From positions 1 to 64,000 of the forward strand of contig NZ_JARWOP010000314.1 in NCBI RefSeq assembly GCF_029868745.1: a DNA stretch of 64,000 nt, written 5' to 3'. Below are positions 42,159 to 51,226 of this stretch, in pieces (positions within the stretch are counted from its first letter, which is position 1; every line of letters starts with the position of its first letter). The notes beneath the pieces were generated by a model. It was not told where the DNA came from and searched no databases. It saw nothing but the letters and a program-made list of their open reading frames with translations. A program made the position numbers and the translations under genes. This DNA is from Nocardia wallacei. Its GTDB lineage: Bacteria > Actinomycetota > Actinomycetes > Mycobacteriales > Mycobacteriaceae.

Positions 42159-43043
42159 TCAGCGGGCGAACAGCAGCTCCGCGACGTGCGTGGTGGTCTG
42201 CTCGCCGTCGGTGTAGCCGCCCTGACCGCCGACATCGTTCATGATCGCCAGGGTGTAGCGCTCGTCCGGTCCGGCGAATCCGACCGAGTTGACCACCCAG
42301 CCGCCCTGCTCGTCGGACCAGCCGTTCTTCAGGCCCGGCTGCATGTCGGCGCCGGCGCCCCAGACGCCCCAGTGCTGGTTGGTGTCCACCTTGCGCATGC
42401 GGTCGATCAGGTAGGCGCGGTCGTCGGGGTGCATGTGGTCGAGCGTGTTGTTCATCACCCGGTCCAGATCGGCGGGGGAGCACTGCAGGAAACCCCAGTC
42501 GGGGAAGGGGTGGCCGCCGGTGGGCTGGGGGATCAGGCTCGTCATGCCGTTGGCGCGGAAGGCGTTGACGAAGGCCATCCGGTCCGGGCCGGAGTACTTG
42601 TTCCAGAGGTAGTCCGCGGCGCCGTCGTTGGAGGTGGCGAGCATCGATTCGAGCTGGTTGCGGTCCTCCGGGGTGAAGATCAGCGCACCGACACGGGCGC
42701 GGTTGAGGATGTCCTCGGCGATCGCGAGCTTGATCGTGGAGGCGGTCCAGAACAGCGAGTCGGCATTGCCGTTGCTGTAGACGTTGCCGGTAACGCGGTC
42801 GCGCACAACATAACCCGTGGTTCCGGGGCGGCCGGCGAGATAGGCGTCCACGGCGGCGATGCGGCCGGCGATATTGCAGCCGCCGGCGCAGCTCTGGTGG
42901 GCGGGCAGCGCCGACGCGGGGGCGGGCTGCAGGGCGGGGGCACCCGCGATCAGTACGGCGGCGACGGCGCAGGCGCCGGCGGCCAGGCGGGTGGGGCGAG
43001 TGGCGCTCGAGGTGGCGCGGGGGTAACGCACGATGAGCCACAA
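42159..43043 (-). CDS. Secreted class A beta-lactamase-fold serine hydrolase
   Basis: 294 residues. Signal peptide (RLAAGACAVAAVLIAGAPA ... PASA). The S-x-x-K motif is STIK (in FWTASTIKLAIAEDI), the SDN-like motif SND (ATSNDGAADYL) and a KTG-like KNG (GLKNGWSDEQGG). The omega-loop Glu of true class A enzymes is not obvious, so it may be a penicillin-recognising relative without lactamase activity. Two Cys (HQSCAGGC) lie in the early mature part. Confidence 0.82.
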   Translation of the reverse strand: MWLIVRYPRATSSATRPTRLAAGACAVAAVLIAGAPALQPAPASALPAHQSCAGGCNIAGRIAAVDAYLAGRPGTTGYVVRDRVTGNVYSNGNADSLFWTASTIKLAIAEDILNRARVGALIFTPEDRNQLESMLATSNDGAADYLWNKYSGPDRMAFVNAFRANGMTSLIPQPTGGHPFPDWGFLQCSPADLDRVMNNTLDHMHPDDRAYLIDRMRKVDTNQHWGVWGAGADMQPGLKNGWSDEQGGWVVNSVGFAGPDERYTLAIMNDVGGQGGYTDGEQTTTHVAELLFAR

Positions 43044-43127
43044 TAGCCACCGTGGTGCGCGTCTCGCACGTCTTGAGGTCTGCTGCCGGTTGTGCTAGCG
43101 GCCTCGGACGTTGCGGCGCACGGGTTT

Positions 43128-43334
43128 TCAGCGGAACGCGGCGAGTAGTTCCTCGACGCTGCGGCCGTTGAGGCGGTAGCAGTGCTCGAAGGCCTCGGTG
43201 TGCTGGTCACGGGGCCAGGAGTGCAACACCGCGGTGCGGCCGTAGTGGCGCGAATTGACCAGTTCCCAGCGCTCGCCGACCCGCCGGACCGTGAACCCGG
43301 TTCTGGGCAGCAGGGGAATCACCGACGCAGACAT
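43128..43334 (-). CDS. Small hypothetical protein (68 aa)
   Basis: 68 residues from MSASVIPLLPRTGFTVRR, with AAAGG ten bases upstream. Compact alpha/beta-looking sequence (RWELVNSRHYGRTAVLHSW; FEHCYRLNGRSVEELLAAFR). No family recognised. It stands alone between the serine hydrolase and the recC promoter. Confidence 0.6.
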   Translation of the reverse strand: MSASVIPLLPRTGFTVRRVGERWELVNSRHYGRTAVLHSWPRDQHTEAFEHCYRLNGRSVEELLAAFR

Positions 43335-43698
43335 GAACCGAACCAGCCTTTCGCTACTGCTCTCCCCGTTACCTCCCCGCCGAGCACTGTGGCACATCGG
43401 GTGACGGCAGTACCGGTGACACGCGGAGCGAATTGCGGCCATCGCGGGACGCCCGGCATAGTGGGCGGATTCGGTTGTGTTGCTAGAAATTTGGTGCATC
43501 TCGGTCTTATCGGTCAACGTGGTGGTCAGGGGCTCGCCGAGGGATAGCCGATAGGGGACCATGCGGTATGTGTGCCGAAGTCCGAGTCGCATCGGGGGAT
43601 CGGGGCGCGGAGTTTGTAGGATCGGCCAGCGACAGGCAACCACGAGGCATCCGGGCGGGCGGATCAGGGACGGCACAGCGAGCGGAGAGAGGCGGCCG
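43335..43698. other. Intergenic region upstream of recC
   Basis: 364 bp with no recognised gene; it must hold the recC promoter. I looked for a LexA/SOS box (TCGAAC-N4-GTTCGA type) and found none. The leader just before recC has GAGAGG as ribosome-binding site. Confidence 0.5.
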
Positions 43699-46600
43699 AT
43701 GGCGCTGCACATCCACCGGGCCGAGCGAGCGGACACGCTCGCCGGCGCGTTGGCATCGCTGCTGGCCCAGCCGTTGGCCGACCCGTTCGCGGCCGAGGTG
43801 GTGGCGGTGCCGGCCAAAGGCGTGGAGCGCTGGCTGAATCAGCGGCTGTCGGGGGTGCTGGGCGCGGTCACCTGCGACGGAGTATCGGCGAACATCGCGT
43901 ATCCGGCACCGGCGGCGCTGGTGGCGGCCGCGCTGGCCGGGGCGACAGGGGTGCCCGCCGACGACGATCCGTGGGCGCCGGACCGGGCGGTATGGGCGCT
44001 GCTGCGGGTGATCGACGCCTCGCTCGCCGAGCCGTGGTGCGCCGTGCTGGCGCGCCACCTGGGCGCCGAGGCCGCCGGGCGCACGCACCGGTCCGGACGC
44101 CGGTTCGCGACCGCGGCCCGGATCGCGGCGCTGTTCGACGGGTACGGGACGCAGCGTCCCGGCCTCATCACCGACTGGGCCGCGGGCGCCGACACCGACG
44201 GATGCGACGGCGCGCTGCCGGAGGACCTGCTGTGGCAGCCGCAGCTGTGGCGGCGATTGCGCGCCGAACTCGGCACCCCGAGTCCGGCCGAACGACTGGC
44301 GACCGCCTGCGAACGTCTGCGCGCCGAGCCGTCCGTTCTCGATCTCCCACAACGGATCTCGCTGTTCGGCGTGACCCGCCTCACCGCGGACCAGCTCGCG
44401 GTGCTGTCGGCCCTGGGCGAGGGCCGCGACGTACACCTGTGGCTGGTCCACCCGAGTCCGGGGATGTGGGCGGAACTCGCGCGGCTGGGGGAGGGCGCGG
44501 AACCCCTTGGCGCTTCGGCTGTGGTGCCGGTGCGGGCCGGGGTTGCTGGTGGGGCTCGGCGGGTTTCGGATGTCAGTGCGTTGGTGGTGGCGCATCCGTT
44601 GCTTGCGGGGTTGGGGCGGGATGTGCGCGAGTTGCAGCAGCGGTTGCGGGGGGTGGGGGCGGTGGTGGATACGTACCATCGGGCGGACGGCGACAGTGGT
44701 TCGCGCACTTTGCTTTCGGAGTTGCAGGGCGGGATTCGGGGGGATCTGTGGCCGCCGCGGGACGAGTGCGTGGCCGATGGCACGGTGCAGGTGCACTCGT
44801 GTCACGGACCGGCGCGGCAGGTGGAGGTGTTGCGGGACGTGCTGCTCGCGGCATTCGCCGCCGACCCGACGCTGGAGCCCCGCGACGTGGTGGTGATGTG
44901 CCCGGACGCGGAGAACTACGCGCCGCTGGTCCGGGCGGCGTTCGGTCAGGCGGCGGCGGAGCCCGGCGCCCGCGCGCCGCACCCGGCGCACGGGCTGCGG
45001 GTGCGGCTGGCCGATCGCTCGCAGAGCGCCGCCAACCCGGTGCTGGCCGTCCTGGACGGACTGCTCGCCATGGCCGACGGCCGGGTCACCGTCACCCAGG
45101 TACTGGATCTCGCGGCCGCCGAACCGGTTCGGTTGCGCTGCGGATTCGACGACGACGATATCGAGCGGCTGCGCGAATGGGCGGCCGAGACCGGGGCGCG
45201 GTGGGGGATCGGCCAGCGGCAGCGGCAGGCGTTCGGGCTCGGCGACTTCGCGCAGAACACGCTCAACGCCGCCGTGGACCGCATCCTGCTCGGCGTCGCG
45301 GCCGGTGAATCCTCCGAGGACTGGCTCGATCTGGCGCTGCCGCTGGAGGACGTGGACTCCGGTGACGTGGACCTGGCGGGCCGGTTCGCCGAGTTCACCG
45401 ACCGGCTGGCGGTGTGCGTGCGCGACCTGCGCGGCCCCACGCCCGCCGAACCGGCCGGATCCCAGCGCCCGGCGCACGAATGGGCGCAGGTGCTGGTGCG
45501 CGCGCTGGACCTGCTCACCGAAGTCACCTACGCGCAGACCTGGCAGGCGGTGCAGGCCCGCCGCGAACTGACCGCCGCGCTCGAGCACGCGGGAGATATT
45601 CCGTTGCGGCTCACCGATATCGCGTCGCTGCTCCACTCGCGTCTCGCGAGCCGCGGTACCCGCGCCAACTACCGCACCGGTGAGCTGACCGTGTGCACTC
45701 CCGCGCCGCTGCGATCGGTGCCGCATCGCGTGGTGGTGCTGCTGGGCCTCGACGACGACGTGTTCCCGCGGCCCGGCGGCGTCGACGGCGACGACGTGCT
45801 GGCCCGCGAGCCGCGCGTGGGCGAACGGGACGCGCGCAGCGAGGACCGGCAGTCGCTGCTGGACGCGATCATGGCGGCCGGAGAGAAACTGGTGCTGCTG
45901 CACACCGGCGCCGATCCGGTCACCGGCGCGTATCGGCCTCCGGCCATCCCGGTCGCGGAACTGCTCGACGTGCTGCGCGCCCACGCGGGCGGGCTGGACG
46001 GCGTGGTGACCCGGCATCCGTTGCAGGCCTTCGACAGTCGCAACTTCGATCCCGTCGCGCCGTTCAGTTTCGACGCCGTGGCGCTGGCGGGGGCGCGGGC
46101 CGCGGCGAGCCCCGCGCGCGAACGGGCCGCGTTCCTGCCGGGGCCGCTGCCTGCCACGGTGCGCGCGGATGTCGAACTGGCGGAACTGGTTTCGTTCGTC
46201 GAGCATCCGGTGCGCGCGTTCCTGTGGCAGCGGCTGGGCATCCGGGTGCCCGAGGAGGAAGAGGAGATCGACGAGCGGCTGCCGATCGAACTCGACGGGC
46301 TCACCAAATGGAATATCGGTGAGCGCATGCTGAGCGCGCGGTTGAACGGCGCGGACCCGGCGGCGTTGCGGGCGGCCGAGTGGCGGCGCGGCACCCTGCC
46401 CGCGTTCGGGCTGGGCGCGGCGGTGCTGACCGAGGTGGAGGGCACGGTCGACAAACTGGTCCGGGTGGCGCGGCCGATGCACGAGGTGCCGTCGCGCACC
46501 ATCGACGTGGCGGTCGACCTGGGGGACGGGCGGCTGCTCAGCGGCACGGTGCCGGACGTGCACGACGACGCGCTGGTCCGCACCACGTTCTCGCGGCTGG

Positions 46601-47106
46601 CCCCGAAGCACCGGGTCGCGGCGTGGGTGCGGGTGCTGGCGCTGGCGGCGACCGAACGCAACCAAAGCTGGCGGGCGGTCACCATCGGGCGCGGCAAGTT
46701 CGGGCGGCCCGCCTGGCGCTCCACACTCACCGCGCCCAATGCCGCTGCGGCCCAGTCGATCCTGCGCGACCTGGCGGATCTGCGCGACGAGGGCCTGGCC
46801 GAGCCGTTGCCGATCGCGCCGACCGCCTCGGCGGTGTACGCCGAACGCCGCTGCCAGGGTGCGAGTGTCGAGGATGCCCGGCTGGCCGCCGACCAGGAAT
46901 TCCTCGGCGGCCCCAACGGCCCCAAGGCATTCGGCGACCACACCGATCGCTACCTGCGCTACGTGTGGGGCCCCGCGCCCCGGCTGGAACATCTGGAAAC
47001 CCCGCTGCCGGAACCGGACCCGGCGGGCGAGCCCACCCGCTTCGCCGCCCTGGCCCGCCGCCTGTGGAACCCGTTGCTGGCCACCGAATCCCAGGGACAG
47101 CCATGA
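43699..47106 (+). CDS. recC: RecBCD subunit RecC
   Basis: 1135 residues from MALHIHRAERADTLAGAL. It begins with the helicase-like fold (LADPFAAEVVAVPAKGVERWLNQRLS) and contains RecC blocks VHSCHGPARQVEVLRDVLLAAF and PHRVVVLLGLDDDVFPR. RecC recognises Chi and holds the complex together; it has no working ATPase motif, as expected. First gene of the recC-recB-recD operon, overlapping recB by ATGA. Confidence 0.95.
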   Translation: MALHIHRAERADTLAGALASLLAQPLADPFAAEVVAVPAKGVERWLNQRLSGVLGAVTCDGVSANIAYPAPAALVAAALAGATGVPADDDPWAPDRAVWALLRVIDASLAEPWCAVLARHLGAEAAGRTHRSGRRFATAARIAALFDGYGTQRPGLITDWAAGADTDGCDGALPEDLLWQPQLWRRLRAELGTPSPAERLATACERLRAEPSVLDLPQRISLFGVTRLTADQLAVLSALGEGRDVHLWLVHPSPGMWAELARLGEGAEPLGASAVVPVRAGVAGGARRVSDVSALVVAHPLLAGLGRDVRELQQRLRGVGAVVDTYHRADGDSGSRTLLSELQGGIRGDLWPPRDECVADGTVQVHSCHGPARQVEVLRDVLLAAFAADPTLEPRDVVVMCPDAENYAPLVRAAFGQAAAEPGARAPHPAHGLRVRLADRSQSAANPVLAVLDGLLAMADGRVTVTQVLDLAAAEPVRLRCGFDDDDIERLREWAAETGARWGIGQRQRQAFGLGDFAQNTLNAAVDRILLGVAAGESSEDWLDLALPLEDVDSGDVDLAGRFAEFTDRLAVCVRDLRGPTPAEPAGSQRPAHEWAQVLVRALDLLTEVTYAQTWQAVQARRELTAALEHAGDIPLRLTDIASLLHSRLASRGTRANYRTGELTVCTPAPLRSVPHRVVVLLGLDDDVFPRPGGVDGDDVLAREPRVGERDARSEDRQSLLDAIMAAGEKLVLLHTGADPVTGAYRPPAIPVAELLDVLRAHAGGLDGVVTRHPLQAFDSRNFDPVAPFSFDAVALAGARAAASPARERAAFLPGPLPATVRADVELAELVSFVEHPVRAFLWQRLGIRVPEEEEEIDERLPIELDGLTKWNIGERMLSARLNGADPAALRAAEWRRGTLPAFGLGAAVLTEVEGTVDKLVRVARPMHEVPSRTIDVAVDLGDGRLLSGTVPDVHDDALVRTTFSRLAPKHRVAAWVRVLALAATERNQSWRAVTIGRGKFGRPAWRSTLTAPNAAAAQSILRDLADLRDEGLAEPLPIAPTASAVYAERRCQGASVEDARLAADQEFLGGPNGPKAFGDHTDRYLRYVWGPAPRLEHLETPLPEPDPAGEPTRFAALARRLWNPLLATESQGQP

Positions 47107-50100
47107 CCGACGAACTCTTCTCCCTGACCGACCTGGAGCCCGCCCCGCGCCCCCGCCGCCGCTCCCGCCCCACTTCCACCAACCACCCCGACCCCACCCC
47201 GGCCGAGACCGCCGACCTGTTCGACCTCACCCCCGTCCCGCAGCCCACGGATTCACCCGAGCCGAGCGAGCCAACCACCTCCGAGCCCCCCACCCACACC
47301 TCCGAGCCCACCACTCTCGGCTCCGATGCCTCGACCCCCGGCCCCGGGGGCTCCGGGTTCGATTTCGAAGCCTCCGCTCCAGACTCCGAAGCTTCTGCCT
47401 CCGGCTCCGAAGCCTCCGATACAGGCCTCGGATTCCGCGGCCCGTCGGAGCCGAGCACTCTCGAGCCTGACCCACCACTCCTGCACACGGATCTGCGTCC
47501 TACACGCCCGGCCGATCCGCGCGCGACTACCTCGGCCGTACCGGGGCTGTCCGAGCCCGACGGGAGCGACGACGCGGAGTTCCCGGTCGACAATGCTGCC
47601 GCTGTGCCGGACCTCGAATCTTCTGCAGCGGCGGGCCATTCGGACGCGATGGATGTCGCCACCTCCACCAGCGGAGACGAGAGCGAACTCCAGGCCACTG
47701 CCCTGCCCGACAAGCTGTCGGATCCCGAGGAGGCCGGAGCGGCCGTGGGCCGTCGGGCGTCCACCGGGGCTGGTGCGCTGACCGATGGTCCTGGCCTGCT
47801 GGGGACGGCGGCGGGCGAGGGGTTCGAGTTGTGCGGGGCGTTGCCTGCGGGGACGACCGTGCTGGAGGCGAGTGCGGGGACCGGGAAGACGTATGCGATC
47901 GTCGGGCTGGCGGTGCGGTTCGTGGCCGAGGCGGGGGTGGATGTCTCGGAATTGCTGCTGGTGACGTTCAGCCGGGCGGCGACGCAGGAATTGCGGGAGC
48001 GGACGCGGGACAAATTCGTGGCGGTGGCTGCTGCGCTGGCCGATCCCGGCACCGCGCGGAGCAGCGAGGACGAGCTGATCCGCCATCTGGCGCACGCGGA
48101 TCCGGCGGAGGTGGGGCGGCGGCGCACCAGGCTGCTGGCGGCGCTGTCGGACTTCGACTCCGGCACCATCGCCACCACGCACAGCTTCTGCCAGCGCATG
48201 CTGGACGAACTGGGGCTGGCGGGCGAGCACGATCCGCGGGTGCGGCTGGTGGAGAACGTGGACGATCTCGTCGCCACCGTCGCCGACGATCTGTATCTGG
48301 CGCGGTACGCCCGCGGCGGGCCGCCGTTCTCGGTGCGGGAGGCCCACCAGCTGGCCGCCGCCGCGGTCCAGGACCGGCACGCGCGGCTGGTGTCCGACGA
48401 GGAGATCGGCGACCATCCCGCCGCCGAGCGCGTCGCCTTCGCCGCCGCCGTGCGTGCGGAAACCGAACGTCGCAAACGGATTTCGGGTCTGCGCGACTTC
48501 GACGACCTGCTGGTGCTGCTGCACGAGGTGCTTGCCGATCCGGCACACGGCGACCGGGCGTGCCGCCGCATCCGGGAGCGCTACCGGGTCGCCCTGGTCG
48601 ACGAATTCCAGGACACCGACCCGTTGCAGTGGGACATCCTGCGCCGCGCCTTCCACGGCCATGCCACCCTCGTGCTGGTCGGGGATCCGAAGCAGGCCAT
48701 CTACGCCTTCCGCGGCGCCGAGGTGCTCAGCTACCTGGACGCGGTGGCCCACGCCGACACCCGCCGCGAACTCACCACGAACCGGCGCAGCGACGCGGGC
48801 CTGCTCGGTGCGCTGGAGCACCTGATGGCCGGCGCCGCGCTGGGGCACAAGGAGATCACGGTGTCCAAGGTGGCGGCGGTCCGGCCGCACACCCGGCTCA
48901 CCGGCACTGTCGAGGCGCCGATCCCCTTGCGGGTGCGGTGTTTTCGGCGCGAGGGCGCCGGTCCACGCAACGGCGCGGGATTCCCGGCGGTGGGACGCCA
49001 GCGCGCCCGGGTCGCGGACGACGTGGCCGCCGATATCGCCCGACTGCTCGACTCCGGCACTCACATCGGCGAAACGCCGCTGGGCCCCGGCGATGTCGCG
49101 GTGCTGGTGCGCACCCGCGCGCAGATCGACATCGTGCGCGCCGCCCTGGACCGGGTGGGGGTGGCGTCGGTGCTGGCGGGCGGCGCCAGCGTGTTCGGCA
49201 CCCAGAGCGCCGTCGACTGGCTGTGGCTGCTGCGGGCGTTGGAGCAACCGCACCGCGCGGACCGGGTGCGGCTGGCGGCAAGCACGCCGCTGCTCGGCCT
49301 GTCGGCGGCGGAGATCGACACGGGCGGTGCGGATCTGGTGGGACGGCTGAGTACCCAGCTGCGCGAGGCCGCCCGGTTGTTCGGCCGCGCGGGTTTCGCC
49401 GCGGTATTCGAGAAGCTCTCGGCCGAAACGGAATTGGCGCCGCGGCTGCTGGCGGTGGCCGGGGGCGAACGGCAGCTCACCGACCTGCGGCACATCGCGC
49501 AGCTGCTGGATCGGGTGGCGCTGCGCGAATCGCTGGGCCTGACCGCGCTGACCCGATGGCTGGCCGACCGGGTGCGCGATCCGGCGTCGGGCGCGGTGTC
49601 CGACCGCAGTCGCCGCCTGGACCGGGACGCGGCCGCCGTGCAGATCGCCACCGTGCACGCCAGCAAGGGCCTCGAATTCCCGGTGGTATACCTGCCGTTC
49701 GCGTGGGACAGCGCCAAGAACCCGAATCCGGTGACGCTGTTGTTCCACGACGACGGCGACCGCGTCCTGGACGTCGGCGGCCCGGAGGCGCCCGGGTACG
49801 GCGAGCGCAAGCGCCGCAGCGACGCCGAGGAGGCCGGTGAGGAACTGCGCCTGCTGTATGTGGCGCTGACCCGGGCGCAGTGTCAGGTGGTGGCGTGGTG
49901 GGCGCCCGCCTACGGCACCGCCTTCGCGCCCCTGCACCGCATGATGCTGGGCCGTCTGCCCGGCAGCGCCGAGGTGCCGGGCAAGAGCGAGGTCGCGACG
50001 GACGATGCTGTGCTGGAACAGCTCTCGGCCTGGGCGGCCGCGGCCGGAGCGGGCTTGATCGGGGTGGAGCCGGTGACCCGCGCGCCGAAGGTCCGGCCGC

Positions 50101-51104
50101 GCTGGGAGCGTGACGAGACCGAGGGCGCGAACCTGGCCGCCGCCGTCTTCGAGCGCAACGTGGACGCCGAGTGGCGGCGCACCTCCTACTCGGCGCTCAC
50201 CGCGGGCGCGCACGACACGCACGCCGTGGCGGAGGAGACGCCCGGCGGTTCCGACGAGCCGGAGACTCCGGCGGTCCTCGAGGACACCAGCGATTTCGCC
50301 GACGCCGCCCCCTCGCTGATGAACGACCTGCCCTACGGCGCGGATTTCGGCACCCTGGTGCACGGCGTGCTGGAGCTGGTGGGCACCGACGCGCCGGATC
50401 TGGCGGCCGAGGTGCGGGCCCGCTGCGGGCACGCGATCGAGGAGCTGATGGCCGACATCGATCCCGAGGCGCTGGCCACCGCGCTGCTCGCGGTCCTGCG
50501 TACGCCCCTCGGAATCGGTTGCCTCGCCGACGTTTCCAGCCGCGACCGGCTCAACGAGATGGACTTCGAACTGCCGCTGGCCGGGGGCGATACACCGCGG
50601 CCCGCACGGGTCACGGTGCGCGCCATCGCCGGTCTGCTGCGCCGCCACCTGCCCGCCGACGATCCGTTCGCCGAGTACGCCGACCAGGTCGAGACCCTGG
50701 AGGACACCGTGCTGCGCGGCTACCTCACCGGCAGTATCGACGCCGTGCTGCGCGTGCCCGGCCCGCGTTTCGTGGTGGTCGACTACAAGACCAACCGGCT
50801 GGGCGGCGAGGACCTCACGGTCGCCCACTACACCCGCGACCGCATGGCCGCCGAGATGATGCGCTCGCACTACCCGCTCCAGGCCATCCTGTACTCGGCT
50901 GCGCTGCACCGCTATCTGCGCTGGCGGCTTCCCGACTACGCCCCCGGACAACACCTCGGCGGCATTCTCTACCTGTTCGTCCGCGGCATGATCGGTCCCG
51001 AAACCCCGCCCGGCTGCGGCGTTTTCGACTGGAGCCCGCCCGTCGCGCTGGTCGAGGACCTCTCGGCGCTGCTCGCCGGTGATCTCTCGGGAGCCGCCTC
51101 GTGA
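47103..51104 (+). CDS. recB: RecBCD subunit RecB, with long disordered N-terminus
   Basis: 1333 residues. Residues ~10-235 are low complexity (Pro/Ser/Thr/Glu, SEAS-type repeats) before the UvrD-like helicase begins. Walker A is ASAGTGKT with Lys262; DEFQDTDP (Asp500-Glu501) and GDPKQAIYAFRGA follow; the C-terminal nuclease has VVDYKTN (Asp1227, Lys1229). It is the 3'-5' motor and nuclease of the double-strand-break repair enzyme. M. tuberculosis RecB is ~1094 residues, so the extension explains the excess. Confidence 0.95.
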   Translation: MTDELFSLTDLEPAPRPRRRSRPTSTNHPDPTPAETADLFDLTPVPQPTDSPEPSEPTTSEPPTHTSEPTTLGSDASTPGPGGSGFDFEASAPDSEASASGSEASDTGLGFRGPSEPSTLEPDPPLLHTDLRPTRPADPRATTSAVPGLSEPDGSDDAEFPVDNAAAVPDLESSAAAGHSDAMDVATSTSGDESELQATALPDKLSDPEEAGAAVGRRASTGAGALTDGPGLLGTAAGEGFELCGALPAGTTVLEASAGTGKTYAIVGLAVRFVAEAGVDVSELLLVTFSRAATQELRERTRDKFVAVAAALADPGTARSSEDELIRHLAHADPAEVGRRRTRLLAALSDFDSGTIATTHSFCQRMLDELGLAGEHDPRVRLVENVDDLVATVADDLYLARYARGGPPFSVREAHQLAAAAVQDRHARLVSDEEIGDHPAAERVAFAAAVRAETERRKRISGLRDFDDLLVLLHEVLADPAHGDRACRRIRERYRVALVDEFQDTDPLQWDILRRAFHGHATLVLVGDPKQAIYAFRGAEVLSYLDAVAHADTRRELTTNRRSDAGLLGALEHLMAGAALGHKEITVSKVAAVRPHTRLTGTVEAPIPLRVRCFRREGAGPRNGAGFPAVGRQRARVADDVAADIARLLDSGTHIGETPLGPGDVAVLVRTRAQIDIVRAALDRVGVASVLAGGASVFGTQSAVDWLWLLRALEQPHRADRVRLAASTPLLGLSAAEIDTGGADLVGRLSTQLREAARLFGRAGFAAVFEKLSAETELAPRLLAVAGGERQLTDLRHIAQLLDRVALRESLGLTALTRWLADRVRDPASGAVSDRSRRLDRDAAAVQIATVHASKGLEFPVVYLPFAWDSAKNPNPVTLLFHDDGDRVLDVGGPEAPGYGERKRRSDAEEAGEELRLLYVALTRAQCQVVAWWAPAYGTAFAPLHRMMLGRLPGSAEVPGKSEVATDDAVLEQLSAWAAAAGAGLIGVEPVTRAPKVRPRWERDETEGANLAAAVFERNVDAEWRRTSYSALTAGAHDTHAVAEETPGGSDEPETPAVLEDTSDFADAAPSLMNDLPYGADFGTLVHGVLELVGTDAPDLAAEVRARCGHAIEELMADIDPEALATALLAVLRTPLGIGCLADVSSRDRLNEMDFELPLAGGDTPRPARVTVRAIAGLLRRHLPADDPFAEYADQVETLEDTVLRGYLTGSIDAVLRVPGPRFVVVDYKTNRLGGEDLTVAHYTRDRMAAEMMRSHYPLQAILYSAALHRYLRWRLPDYAPGQHLGGILYLFVRGMIGPETPPGCGVFDWSPPVALVEDLSALLAGDLSGAAS

Positions 51105-51226
51105 CCCCGCACCCCGCCGCCGGATCGGCGCGCGAACCGGGAAGCTGTCGAGACAGTTCCGCGGCTGGGCTGGACCAGAGCGGTGCGAGGGTGCCGCGGG
51201 AAATCCTGCGAGAGGACGGCCGGTGA
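51101..51226 (+). CDS. Possible 41-aa coupling ORF between recB and recD
   Basis: A GTG overlapping the recB stop (GTGA, 51101-51104) opens a frame that ends in the TGA overlapping the recD GTG start (GTGA, 51223-51226). The predicted peptide (VTPHPAAGSAR start, REDGR end) shows no domain. It could let ribosomes travel from recB to recD, or be chance. Confidence 0.25.
   Translation: MTPHPAAGSAREPGSCRDSSAAGLDQSGARVPREILREDGR

Noticed and set aside
43335..43698. SOS/LexA box before recCBD
   Set aside because: No TCGAAC-N4-GTTCGA-like element seen on either strand.
43507..46992. 1161-codon open frame on the minus strand
   Set aside because: Lies antisense to recC; its Arg/Gly/His/Gln-rich product is the mirror of a high-GC gene and shows no domain.
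47253..50954. 1233-codon open frame on the minus strand
   Set aside because: Antisense to recB; composition is an artefact of GC-rich third positions. The sense frame has complete helicase and nuclease motifs.
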